Assembly (NCBI GenBank): GCA_016928935.1
Contig: JAFGJU010000031.1
Span: 1 to 27,687 of the forward strand
DNA length: 27,687 nt
From: Candidatus Eiseniibacteriota bacterium
GTDB lineage: Bacteria > Eisenbacteria > RBG-16-71-46 > JAFGJU01
Direction: 5' to 3'
The stretch's first letter is position 1. Each line of letters begins with the position of its first letter. Both the position numbers and the translations under genes were made by a program. Under the pieces are notes generated by a model. It was given only the letters and a program-made list of their open reading frames with translations. It was not told where the DNA came from and did no database searches. Positions 6,500 through 14,892 of this stretch are shown piece by piece.

Positions 6500-7594
6500 T
6501 TATTCCATCAGCTCCTCGGACACGTCACGAGCGCTGCCGCCGGCAGTCCTGGCGGCTGCGTCCTCTCCCGACGCCCGCCTTCCCGCGCCCACCACCCTGT
6601 TTCTTCCCGTCCTCTTGGCGCCGAACAGCGCCGTGTCCGCCGACTCCAGCAGAGCTCCGATGCTCTTGCCGTCCTCGGGATACGTGGCGGCGCCTATGCT
6701 GCAGCTTATGTCGCCGCAGCTCACCTCCGGGAACGTATGAGTGGCCACCGCGGACCGGATTCTCTCGGCGAGCACCAGGGCCCCTTCCTTGGGGGTCTGA
6801 GGCAGGATTATGAGAAACTCGTCTCCGCCGTACTTGGCCACGGTGTCGATGCTCCTGGCCGTGGCCTTGAGAATGGCCCCCAGCTCCTTCAACACCGTGC
6901 TGCCCTTGAGATGTCCGAACCGGTCATTATAGTCCTTGAGATGGTCCACGTCCAGCATTAGAACGGAGAAGTACTGGCGGAAGCGCGACGCTCTGTCCAA
7001 CTCCCTGTGCAGCGCATCCTTCATGAATCTGAAGTTGAACACCTGCGTGAGCTCGTCCGTCACCGCCTGCTCCTGCACCTGCTCGTACAGCTTGGCGCTC
7101 TCGATGGCAATGGCGGTCTGGTTGGCGAGCACGCTGAGCACACTCAACTCCGCCTCGCTGAACGCGCTGGCCTCCAGTCTGTTGACCGCGATCAGAACTC
7201 CCAGCACTGTTTCGCGCGCCTTGAGCGGCGCGCAGATGCAACCGCCGGTGCCCGACACGGACGCCCCCGGCGTCGACGGCCTGAACTCGTCGGTCACCTT
7301 GGGTATGAGCACCGCCTTTCCCTCCATCATGACCCACCACGCGATACCGCGGTCGCCTGTGCGTTCGTACCGCTCCATGGGCGCCTCCACGTCGCCCCGG
7401 GCCCTGCGCTTGGCGTACTTGACCACGACCCCGTTTTCCAGGGTGACCAGGAACACCGCCTCGGCCGCCAGCACTTCCAGAGCGCAGGAAAGGACCTTTG
7501 AGAAGGTCATTCTCCTGTCCAGGCCGGCGGTAATCAGGCCCGTGATCTCCACCAGGGTGTTAAGGAATTTTTCTTCACGAAGAACAGAAGTCAT
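6500..7594 (-). CDS. GAF-GGDEF diguanylate cyclase
   Basis: A 364-residue cytoplasmic c-di-GMP synthase. A GAF-type sensor domain covers about residues 10-170 and a short helical linker follows. The catalytic domain begins at TDELTQVFNFRF, and the active-site motif GGDEF is intact at 256-260. The product-inhibition I-site RSID (247-250) lies exactly five residues before GGDEF, so feedback control is expected. No EAL or HD-GYP domain is present. The frame is open upstream to 7768, but that part overlaps the preceding gene and is Cys/Trp-rich. I choose ATG 7592-7594, which has AGAGG 8 nt upstream. The gene sits 30 nt before the chain-length gene, so it likely tunes exopolysaccharide or pilus output. 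The GAF ligand is unknown. Confidence 0.9.
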   Translation of the reverse strand: MTSVLREEKFLNTLVEITGLITAGLDRRMTFSKVLSCALEVLAAEAVFLVTLENGVVVKYAKRRARGDVEAPMERYERTGDRGIAWWVMMEGKAVLIPKVTDEFRPSTPGASVSGTGGCICAPLKARETVLGVLIAVNRLEASAFSEAELSVLSVLANQTAIAIESAKLYEQVQEQAVTDELTQVFNFRFMKDALHRELDRASRFRQYFSVLMLDVDHLKDYNDRFGHLKGSTVLKELGAILKATARSIDTVAKYGGDEFLIILPQTPKEGALVLAERIRSAVATHTFPEVSCGDISCSIGAATYPEDGKSIGALLESADTALFGAKRTGRNRVVGAGRRASGEDAAARTAGGSARDVSEELME

Positions 7595-7670
7595 CCTTCG
7601 CGCCTCTAACCGCATGAAAATACACCGTCGCCCATTGAGCCCATTGGCTAGACAGCAAATTCCATGCCAG

Positions 7671-8003
7671 TCACTTGCGCGGGGGCTTTGTGAGGATTTC
7701 CTTGAGGAGGGGCCGCACCACCCTGACCAGAAGCACCAGCATGACGGCCAGCATGACCGCCGGCACAAACCAGAGGTCGCGCACGTCCAGATGCTTAGTG
7801 CGCATCATTCCGAAGAACTTCAACAGTGCGTACACGAGCCCGGCCACCACACCGCACGCCAAGCCGAGCGATAGGCCCCTGCTCACGGCTTGGGCTCCGC
7901 CCCCCGCGGTCTCCGGCAACCGCGGCCAGGCCGTGCGCGGCTGCCTGGCCCGGCGCAGCGCCGACGGCCCCGGAAAGCTGCGCCCGGTGTAGCGTGGCCT
8001 CAT
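7671..8003 (-). CDS. Small two-helix membrane protein of unknown function
   Basis: I do not recognise this 110-residue protein. The first 40 residues are basic and proline-rich (MRPRYTGRSFPGPSALRR). Two hydrophobic helices follow, near 44-65 and 77-97, the second ending in a basic stretch (RVVRPLLKEILTKPPRK). A very good ribosome-binding site (GAGGAG, 6 nt spacing) supports the ATG at 8001-8003. The gene lies 15 nt after the peptidase stop and 76 nt before the cyclase start. Its coupling to both makes it a candidate membrane partner of the cyclase or peptidase, but nothing in the sequence proves that. Confidence 0.65.
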   Translation of the reverse strand: MRPRYTGRSFPGPSALRRARQPRTAWPRLPETAGGGAQAVSRGLSLGLACGVVAGLVYALLKFFGMMRTKHLDVRDLWFVPAVMLAVMLVLLVRVVRPLLKEILTKPPRK

Positions 8004-8018
8004 ATCACACTCCTCGCA

Positions 8019-10196
8019 TCACCGCACCACCGCGAAACTGCCGACACATCCCTTCGTGTCCTGGCCGTCCTCCACCCGCAGTCGGTATGAGTAGACTCCC
8101 GGGGCCAGGTTCGCCTCGGCGATGATCGCGGCCAAGTCTATCTCGTTGTCGTCTCCGGGCTCGAGAGTCACCGCTCCACACGAGCCGTCCCTGCACCCAC
8201 CTACCCTCCTGCCGGACACATCGTACAGGTCCAGCTCCACGGCGCCGGCCTCCTTGGTCAGAAAGAACCTGAGCTTCCCCCCGTCTCCGTCCGGCCCCAA
8301 CGGGTTCGGGAACACAAACGAATGCCGCAGCGCCAGAGAAGTCGAGGAAACCACGAGCTCCGCCGAGGCCTTGTTGTTTGCCACGTTACCCTCGCCTTCT
8401 CCCGCGTCCACCACCAAGTAGATGGCGTGCTCCCCCACATCCCGCTCGGTCAGCAGCCAGTCGAACGGCTGCACCTCCGGGCTCGCACCGGCGGCCATCT
8501 CTCCCTCGACGAGCCGCTCGCCCACGAGCCTCCCGCCTGCCGCCGGGTCGCCGTCGTACACGCGCACGAACACGGCGAGGGACTCGGACGCCGGGCCGCC
8601 GACGTTGTGGAAGCTGGGCACCACAGTCAGCACCTCGCCCGCCACCGCCCTGATGACGGGCCAGGGCGAGCTCTCAACTCGAAACTCGATGTCGCCGGAC
8701 TGGACTTCCAGGTCCCACGAGTCACCGGTCTCCGCGAAGTAGGCCAGGCTCGCAGCGCCGAGAGCGGCCACCTTCCTGCAGAGGTCGAAGTTGACCTTGT
8801 CCTCGGTGTCGTAGATCGTGTGATAGTACGGATACAGCGGCGGGATGGAAAAGTGCTCAAAGAAGTGGATCGCATCGTAGCCGCGCACCCAGAAGGACGA
8901 GTGGTCGCTGGCGTCTATGACGCCGTCTATCGTAGTTATTCCAACACCCAGCCCGAGACTGTCGTAAAGAGCCTGGGACACGGCCGCCACGTGGTCTGAC
9001 AGCCAGGCCGACGACACGTTCGTTCGGACGAAAGTGCTGTCTGCCAGGTCACGGAACCCGTGCATGTCGAAGTTCAACGTGCCAATGATGTTCGAACCCA
9101 GAGTGTCGTTGTACCCCGTGTAGGCCTTGCTCCCGAAGAGCCCCTGTTCCTCCGCGCAGAACAGCACGTACTCTATGTCAAAGTCGAATTGAAGGCCGTT
9201 GAGAGCCCTGGCGCACTCCAAGACGCTGGCCAGACCGGTGGCGTTGTCGTCAGCTCCCGGCGCCGGGTCCACCCTGTAGTCCCAGTACCGCCCCGGCTCG
9301 GAGTATTGGGTGCGGTTCCCTATGGCGTCGTAGTGGCCGCACACCACAAACCTCCCCGTGCCCGGAACCCTCCCCGGCACGACGCCCACCACGTTGTAGA
9401 GCAAAGTGTCTATCCCGAAGAACCGTATCGGGAACCCGTGCAGGGAGTCGGTCCCGGCGCCGCCCATGGCGGCCTTGAGTTTTTCGCGGACCATGTGAGG
9501 TATCCAGGCCGCTTCCCGGCGAAAGGTGTAGCGACTCCTGAGCTCACCAGTGGAGTCGTCCACGCTCATGCAGTGGACTATCGCCCTCACGGAGTCCTCA
9601 CTCACCCTTCCCGCAACCTCTCTCATCAGCTCCAGTTTCTCAGGAGAGATGGCGGCCCTCGCGGCCGCCCCCAAGGCCGGCACGGAGGGGATTCTCCGCC
9701 GCAGGAGCGCCCTGGCTTCCACCCTGTCCGGCAACGGCATCATGGAGAAAGCGAAACGCGAGACGCACTCCTCCAGGCCCTCCCCCACGGCAACGAGCCA
9801 CAAGCCTTCCTGCTCCAGTCGAGTGAGCTCGGCGTACGCGGCGATCGAGTCAATCGCGCTCCCCACACCAGGCACCACCAACCAATACCCCACCCCCGGC
9901 TCCAGGGTGTCCAACACCACCGCCCCGGGGAAGCGCGCCACGAACGTCTCCAAGTTCGAGCCCGGCACCTGCGCCACGCCCCGGCCGCGGTAGGAGTACC
10001 TGACCGTGGCGCCGAAAGCAGTCAGGCTCTGCAGGTCGGAATCGTCACGCAACTCCAGACTCAAGAGAACGCCGGACGAGCCGCTCCGGGCTGAACTCAA
10101 GGGCACGAGGCCGATCGTGGCTGCCAAGGCGACGGCGCCGAAAACGACTGCCGCCTTGCACCGCGCCGCCCCACGAACACGGCTACCAAAGCTCAT
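8019..10196 (-). CDS. Secreted M28-family metallopeptidase with CARDB-like and FlgD-like C-terminal domains
   Basis: A 725-residue exported zinc peptidase. A signal peptide is clear at residues 1-37, with a basic start, a hydrophobic core and SSARS near the cleavage site. The M28 aminopeptidase domain has all expected metal or catalytic residues: His288 in GHYDA, Asp316 in GADDNATG, Glu349-Glu350 in AEEQG, Asp377 in NFDMHG, and His459 in YYHTIYDTED. Residues about 500-615 resemble a CARDB-type beta domain. The last 100 residues (FVFPNPL, then LDLYDVSGRRV and LAPGVYSYRL) match the FlgD-Ig/Por-sorting-like beta domain seen in many FCB bacteria. An N-terminal region of about 240 residues is unassigned. 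The start lies 20 nt after the tRNA CCA end and has a strong GGGGAGG site. The substrate is unknown. Confidence 0.88.
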   Translation of the reverse strand: MSFGSRVRGAARCKAAVVFGAVALAATIGLVPLSSARSGSSGVLLSLELRDDSDLQSLTAFGATVRYSYRGRGVAQVPGSNLETFVARFPGAVVLDTLEPGVGYWLVVPGVGSAIDSIAAYAELTRLEQEGLWLVAVGEGLEECVSRFAFSMMPLPDRVEARALLRRRIPSVPALGAAARAAISPEKLELMREVAGRVSEDSVRAIVHCMSVDDSTGELRSRYTFRREAAWIPHMVREKLKAAMGGAGTDSLHGFPIRFFGIDTLLYNVVGVVPGRVPGTGRFVVCGHYDAIGNRTQYSEPGRYWDYRVDPAPGADDNATGLASVLECARALNGLQFDFDIEYVLFCAEEQGLFGSKAYTGYNDTLGSNIIGTLNFDMHGFRDLADSTFVRTNVSSAWLSDHVAAVSQALYDSLGLGVGITTIDGVIDASDHSSFWVRGYDAIHFFEHFSIPPLYPYYHTIYDTEDKVNFDLCRKVAALGAASLAYFAETGDSWDLEVQSGDIEFRVESSPWPVIRAVAGEVLTVVPSFHNVGGPASESLAVFVRVYDGDPAAGGRLVGERLVEGEMAAGASPEVQPFDWLLTERDVGEHAIYLVVDAGEGEGNVANNKASAELVVSSTSLALRHSFVFPNPLGPDGDGGKLRFFLTKEAGAVELDLYDVSGRRVGGCRDGSCGAVTLEPGDDNEIDLAAIIAEANLAPGVYSYRLRVEDGQDTKGCVGSFAVVR

Positions 10197-10216
10197 GACG
10201 GACCTCCCCGTTCGGA

Positions 10217-10293
10217 TGGCGCGCCCGAAAGGACTCGAACCTTCGGCCTGCAGATCCGGAGTCTGCCGCTCTATCCAACTGAGCTACGGGCGC
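10217..10293 (-). tRNA. tRNA-Arg (anticodon CCG), CCA encoded
   Basis: A complete cloverleaf can be folded by eye. The acceptor stem is GCGCCCG/CGGGCGC, the D stem GCTC/GAGC, and the anticodon stem GCAGA/TCTGC with loop CTCCGGA, giving anticodon CCG. The variable loop is 5 nt. The T stem is GAAGG/CCTTT with one G-U pair around TTCGAGT. The discriminator is G and CCA is encoded, for 77 nt in total. It reads the CGG arginine codon. The 5' 23 nt overlap the recN frame, and the peptidase start follows 20 nt after CCA. No separate promoter or terminator is evident. Confidence 0.95.
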
Positions 10294-12037
10294 GCGCTGT
10301 CTTCACAATCCTGTCAGGTCCGGCCCCCGCCTGGGCCGCCGCGTACTCAAGCATCTCTTTGGCCTGCCTGAGGGTGACCGGGGAGGCCTTGTCGCCGGCC
10401 AACATCCTCGCCAGCTCCTCCACCCTGTCCTTTTTCCCGAGGACCCTGGCAGTGCCGAAAGTCCTTCCGGCGTCCACCTCCTTCGAGACGGAGAAGTGGA
10501 CGTCCCCAAGTGAGGCAATCATCGGTATGTGCGTGATGCATATTATCTGCTTGGCGCCGGACAGCGCCTTCAATTTTTCTCCGACCACTCTGGCGACCTT
10601 TCCGCCTATGCCCGCGTCCACCTCGTCGAAGACCATCACGTCCACGTCGTCCGCCCTGACGAGCACGGTCTTCAGGGCAAGCATGATCCTGGACACCTCT
10701 CCGCCCGAAGCTATTCTGACCAGCGGCCTCGTCTCCTCTCCCACGTTGGGAGAGATGAGAAACTGAACGTCGCCGACGCCGGACGCGGCCACCCTCACTC
10801 TCTTCCCCTCGACTTCCACGTCTCCGCCTTCGTCGTCTTCGAGCCTTATCTCCACCACGAAGCGCGTTCCCTTCATGCCTAGCCCGGCGAGCTCCCTCCG
10901 CACGTGGCCCTCCATCTTCCCCGCAGACCCCCTCCTGCGTTCCAGTAGGCTCAGCGAAAGCCCTCTCAGCTCTCGACCCCACCGGGCAATCTCGGCCTCA
11001 AGTTCTTCCTTCTTTTCCGTGCCCGAGTCCAACGCCGAGAGCCGCGCCCGCAGCTCCTCTCCCGCCCTGAGCACGTCACTGACGCTTCCGTTGTGCTTCT
11101 TCCTCAACCTCGCGATGAGAGCGAGTCTCGTCTCCACCTCGTCCAACCTGCCGGGGGAGAACTCCAGCGACTGAAGGTAGTTGGCCAAGACCCGGCCGGC
11201 CTCGTTGACTGCAATCTCCGCGTCGGCCAGCTCGGCCCCGAGCTCCGATAGCTTGGGGTCGATCTCCGAGGCCGCTCTTAGGGCTCTCACAGCCCTGGAG
11301 AGTCTCCCGGCGCAGGAGAGCTCGTCCTCGTAAAGGAGGTCACCCGCTTCCTTCACACTGGACGAGAGTCTTTCGAAGTTCTGAAGGACCTTCCTTTCCT
11401 CCTCGAGTTTTTCCTCCTCACCCTCCTCCATCTTCGCGGCATCGATCTCCGCCAGCTGGAATCTCATGTAGTCGGCCTGAGCCTCAGCCTCGCGGGCCTC
11501 ACACAGGAAGGCCTCCAGTCGCGACCGCGCGTCCCTGACTCGCCGGCAGGCCTCCCAGACTTTCTCTCTCAGCTCCTGGTGGCCGCCGTAGGAGTCCAGG
11601 TAGTCCACGTGCGTCCTCCAGTCCAACAGCGATTGGTGCTCGTGCTGCCCGTGGAAGTCCACCAAGACGTCCCCCACCTTCTTGAGAACACTCAGCGGCA
11701 CCGGCTCGCCGTTCACGCGCCCTCGGCTGCGGCCGTCCGCGTACAGCTCGCGCTTCACCACGACCTCGTGGCCCGCGTCGCGTATGCCCGCGGCCTCCAG
11801 CCTGGCCGACACCCTAGCCCCCGGCGACGGCTCGAACACTCCCGACACTGCCGCCACCCTCTCTCCACTCCTTACCATCTCGGCCCCCGCCTTCTCACCC
11901 ACCAGCAGGCCTATTGCTCCGACTATTATGGACTTCCCGGCCCCGGTTTCGCCCGTGAGCACGTTCAGCCCGGGGCCGAACTCCAGCGACAGCTCCTTCA
12001 CTACTGCGAGCCCGTTTATGGACAGCTCTCTCAGCAC
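10271..12037 (-). CDS. recN: DNA repair protein RecN (SMC-like ATPase)
   Basis: A 588-residue SMC-family ATPase used in double-strand break repair. Walker A is GETGAGKS (29-36), inside the N-terminal motif GPGLNVLTGETGAGKSI. Two long coiled-coil arms occupy about 160-380. The signature and Walker B region is VMVFDEVDAGIGG (about 467-479), followed by QIICITHIPMIAS. The start is GTG at 12035-12037, with AAGGGG 8 nt upstream, 13 nt after nadK. The protein is about 30 residues longer than usual because no stop occurs before the tRNA. The last codons (ARARSSVG and stop TAG) are read through the acceptor and D arm of tRNA-Arg. Confidence 0.95.
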   Translation of the reverse strand: MLRELSINGLAVVKELSLEFGPGLNVLTGETGAGKSIIVGAIGLLVGEKAGAEMVRSGERVAAVSGVFEPSPGARVSARLEAAGIRDAGHEVVVKRELYADGRSRGRVNGEPVPLSVLKKVGDVLVDFHGQHEHQSLLDWRTHVDYLDSYGGHQELREKVWEACRRVRDARSRLEAFLCEAREAEAQADYMRFQLAEIDAAKMEEGEEEKLEEERKVLQNFERLSSSVKEAGDLLYEDELSCAGRLSRAVRALRAASEIDPKLSELGAELADAEIAVNEAGRVLANYLQSLEFSPGRLDEVETRLALIARLRKKHNGSVSDVLRAGEELRARLSALDSGTEKKEELEAEIARWGRELRGLSLSLLERRRGSAGKMEGHVRRELAGLGMKGTRFVVEIRLEDDEGGDVEVEGKRVRVAASGVGDVQFLISPNVGEETRPLVRIASGGEVSRIMLALKTVLVRADDVDVMVFDEVDAGIGGKVARVVGEKLKALSGAKQIICITHIPMIASLGDVHFSVSKEVDAGRTFGTARVLGKKDRVEELARMLAGDKASPVTLRQAKEMLEYAAAQAGAGPDRIVKTARARSSVG

Positions 12038-12050
12038 GCGTGGTGCCCCT

Positions 12051-12914
12051 TCAGCGCTTCGCCAGGCCGCCCCAGCACAGCTTCGTCCTCAAGACTTCGT
12101 AGAAAGACTTCTCGCCGCAGCAGACCAGGGACGTCTTCTCCGGCGCCCTCCTGAACACTATCCTCTCGTCGTGCGCGAGCTCCCTGCATTCCTGCCCGTC
12201 TATGGTCAGCGCCACGTCGGTCTTGCCGGACACGACCTCCACGGAGAGCTCCTCGTCCCCCGAGAAGATGAGCGGCCTCACGGCCAGAGTGTGCGGGCAA
12301 ATCGGAGTGGCGATGAGAGCCTCTATGGTGGGTTTGACTATCGGACCGCCGGCCGAGAGCGAGTACGCGGTCGAACCCGTGGGCGTGGACACGATCAGCC
12401 CGTCCGCCAGAAAAGTCCCGACGTAATGGCCCGAGATGGACATGTCGAGCTGCATCGCCCTCGCGAAGGCCGACTTGTTGATGACTGCGTCGTTCAGGCA
12501 CACGTAACGGGAGTTGCCGGACCCCGAGTGCCCCTCCACCACTGCCTCCAGCATCATTCTCTCCTCCACCCGGCAGTCGCCTTTCTGCATTCGTTCGAGA
12601 GTCGGTATGACCTCGGCCACACTCAGCTCGGTCAGGAAGCCGAGACCTCCCAGGTTCACTCCCAGGATCGGGACCCCCCTGAGGCAGGCGTGCCGCGCCA
12701 CCCAGAGAAGGGTGCCGTCCCCCCCCAGGGCCACAACCAGGTCGCAGTCGGGAGGCAGCTCCGCCAGCGCGAACCCGGTCCTGCCCTCAAGCGCGGCAAT
12801 CTCGTTCTCGAACGACACGGCCACGCCGCGCCGCTCCAGCCACTCGGCAATCTCGGCGGCCACGCGCCCGGAGTTTTCCTTGCGCACGTTCGCCACTATG
12901 CTGACGTGTTTCAT
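12051..12914 (-). CDS. nadK: NAD kinase
   Basis: A 287-residue ATP (or polyphosphate)-NAD kinase that makes NADP. The diagnostic GGDGT motif is at 64-68, followed by GVNLGGLGFLTEL (85-97). NDAVI is at 141-145, and the NAD-binding stretch DGLIVSTPTGSTAYSLSAGG at 171-190. Its ATG overlaps the dxs stop by 4 nt (ATGA), so it is translationally coupled. NADPH is used by the downstream step of the isoprenoid pathway started by dxs, which may explain the pairing; dxs-nadK-recN clusters also occur elsewhere. Length and motifs are normal. Confidence 0.95.
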   Translation of the reverse strand: MKHVSIVANVRKENSGRVAAEIAEWLERRGVAVSFENEIAALEGRTGFALAELPPDCDLVVALGGDGTLLWVARHACLRGVPILGVNLGGLGFLTELSVAEVIPTLERMQKGDCRVEERMMLEAVVEGHSGSGNSRYVCLNDAVINKSAFARAMQLDMSISGHYVGTFLADGLIVSTPTGSTAYSLSAGGPIVKPTIEALIATPICPHTLAVRPLIFSGDEELSVEVVSGKTDVALTIDGQECRELAHDERIVFRRAPEKTSLVCCGEKSFYEVLRTKLCWGGLAKR

Positions 12915-14833
12915 TTGTCCCTGTCGGCCTCCAACCAGCTCAGCACTGCGCCGGCTATGCCCTCCGGAGTCAGCCCCAGGCGTCTCAGCAGCGCCGGCCT
13001 GCTCGCGTGTTCCACGAAGGCGTCGGGAATGCCCAGTCGCAGGGCCTTCGGGCAGACCCGCCCCGGCGTCAGACTTTCCAGCACGCCTGAGCCGAATCCT
13101 CCGGCCAGTGTGCCCTCTTCCACCGTCACGATTTTACCGCATTCGGCCGCCACACGCCCTATCGTACCCGCGTCCAGCGGCTTGGCGAACCTGGCGTTCA
13201 CGACCGTAGCCTCCACGCCCCTCTCGGCCAGCAGGCCGGCCGCCTCCAGGCTCGGGTTCACCATCGAACCTATGGCGCACAGCGCCACGTCCTTTCCCTC
13301 CCGCAGGATCTCGGCTCGTCCGACAGGCACCGCGGCCATCGCCTCTCCCACGTGGCAGCCGGTTCCCTCCGAGCGTGGGAATCGTATCGCCACGGGCCCG
13401 CTGCACGACTCGACTGCCGTGTAAAGCATGTCCCGCAGCTCGCGCTCGTTCACGGGCGCCATGACCGTGAGACCCGGAACCGCCCGCAGGTACACCAGGT
13501 CGAGACACCCGTGGTGGGTGGGCCCGTCCTGTCCGACCAGGCCCGCGCGGTCGACCGCGAACACCACTTTCAGCTTCTGGAGCGCCACGTCGTGCACCAG
13601 GTGGTCGAAGGCCCTCTGCAGAAACGTCGAGTAGATCGCCACGACCGGCAGAAGCCCTCTCGTCGCGAGGCCGGCCGCGAAAGTAACGGCGTGCCCCTCC
13701 GCCATGCCCACGTCGAAGAACCTGCCGGGAAACCTCTCGGCGAACCGCGCAAGCCCCGTGTTGTCCTTCATGGCCGCCGTCACCGCCACCACGCTGCCGA
13801 AACGCTCGCCTATTTCGACCATCCAGCTCCCGAACACGTCCGTGTAAGTCGGGAACCCGGGTTTCTTCTCCTCGGTGCCGGTCACCTTGTCGAAGGCTCC
13901 TATGCCGTGAAACTGAGAGGAGTTCTGTTCGGCGAACCTGTAGCCCTTGCCCTTTGTCGTCAGCGTGTGCAGTATGACGGGAACGCGGACCTCCTTCAAC
14001 TGCTTCAGGACGGATATCAGATCCGGGAGCGCGTGCCCGTCTATCGGGCCGTAGTACTTGAACCCCAGCTCCTCGAAGATGGTGCCGGGGACGATGAAGC
14101 CCTTCAAGCTCTCCGTCACTCTGCCCGCCACGTACCGGGCCGTGCGCCCCACGTACGGAGTGCGCCCCAGCAACTCCCACAGGTCGGCCTCGAACTTCCG
14201 GTACGTAGGACCGGCGATCAACCTCGTCATGTACTTGGCCAGCGCTCCCACGTTGGGCGAGATCGACATCTTGTTGTCGTTGATGATCACTATCAGGCGC
14301 TTGCCCAGACCGCCCGCCTGGTTGAGCCCCTCGAAGGAGAGCCCGCCCGACAGAGCGCCGTCGCCTATCACGGCCACCACGTGGAAGTCCTCGCCCATCG
14401 CGTCCCTGGCGCAGCTCATGCCCAGGGCCGCGGATATGGAAGTGCTCCCGTGCCCGGTCCCGAACGCGTCGTGCTCGCTTTCTGAGAGCCTGGGAAACCC
14501 GCTCAGTCCGCCCTCCTGCCTGAGAGTCTGAAACCTCTCTCGCCTTCCCGTGAGCAGCTTGTGGGCGTAGGCTTGATGCCCCACGTCCCAGACTATTCTG
14601 TCCCTGGGCGAGTCGAACACGTAGTGAATCGCTATGGCCAGCTCCACCGCCCCCAGGCTGGGCGCGAGGTGGCCGCCGGTGCTTGAGACGACCGAGATGA
14701 TCTTCTCGCGTATCTCGGACGCGAGCTCGGCCAGCTCCGGCATTGTGAGACTCTTCAGGTCGTCCGGGCCGCTCACCCGGTAGAGCAACTCTCCCAACTG
14801 TCCCCCCTCCACGTCACGACGCTCGGACTCCAC
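12911..14833 (-). CDS. dxs: 1-deoxy-D-xylulose-5-phosphate synthase
   Basis: A thiamine-diphosphate enzyme that condenses pyruvate and glyceraldehyde 3-phosphate, the first step of the MEP isoprenoid pathway. It has 640 residues with the start shown. GGHLAPSLG (53-61) and WDVGHQAY (82-89) supply active-site histidines. The TPP/Mg motif runs from GDGALSGG (157-164) to NDN (185-187). The catalytic Glu379 lies in AEGHAV, and DRAGLVGQDGPTHHG (428-442) marks the second domain. GTG at 14831-14833 has no clear ribosome-binding site. TTG at 14795-14797, 12 codons inside, follows a GGAGGGGGG tract and may be the true start. It is grouped with ispA, which uses the products of the same pathway. Confidence 0.95.
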   Translation of the reverse strand: MESERRDVEGGQLGELLYRVSGPDDLKSLTMPELAELASEIREKIISVVSSTGGHLAPSLGAVELAIAIHYVFDSPRDRIVWDVGHQAYAHKLLTGRRERFQTLRQEGGLSGFPRLSESEHDAFGTGHGSTSISAALGMSCARDAMGEDFHVVAVIGDGALSGGLSFEGLNQAGGLGKRLIVIINDNKMSISPNVGALAKYMTRLIAGPTYRKFEADLWELLGRTPYVGRTARYVAGRVTESLKGFIVPGTIFEELGFKYYGPIDGHALPDLISVLKQLKEVRVPVILHTLTTKGKGYRFAEQNSSQFHGIGAFDKVTGTEEKKPGFPTYTDVFGSWMVEIGERFGSVVAVTAAMKDNTGLARFAERFPGRFFDVGMAEGHAVTFAAGLATRGLLPVVAIYSTFLQRAFDHLVHDVALQKLKVVFAVDRAGLVGQDGPTHHGCLDLVYLRAVPGLTVMAPVNERELRDMLYTAVESCSGPVAIRFPRSEGTGCHVGEAMAAVPVGRAEILREGKDVALCAIGSMVNPSLEAAGLLAERGVEATVVNARFAKPLDAGTIGRVAAECGKIVTVEEGTLAGGFGSGVLESLTPGRVCPKALRLGIPDAFVEHASRPALLRRLGLTPEGIAGAVLSWLEADRDK

Positions 14834-14892
14834 GAGCCGAGTCCGGCGGAATCGCCGCGTTTCTCAGCGCACGCCCACCCACACGCCGCCGG

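Noticed and set aside
7595..7768. 58-residue N-terminal extension of the diguanylate cyclase
   Set aside because: It overlaps the preceding gene, is rich in Cys, Trp and Ser, has no ribosome-binding site, and is not part of the GAF-GGDEF pattern.
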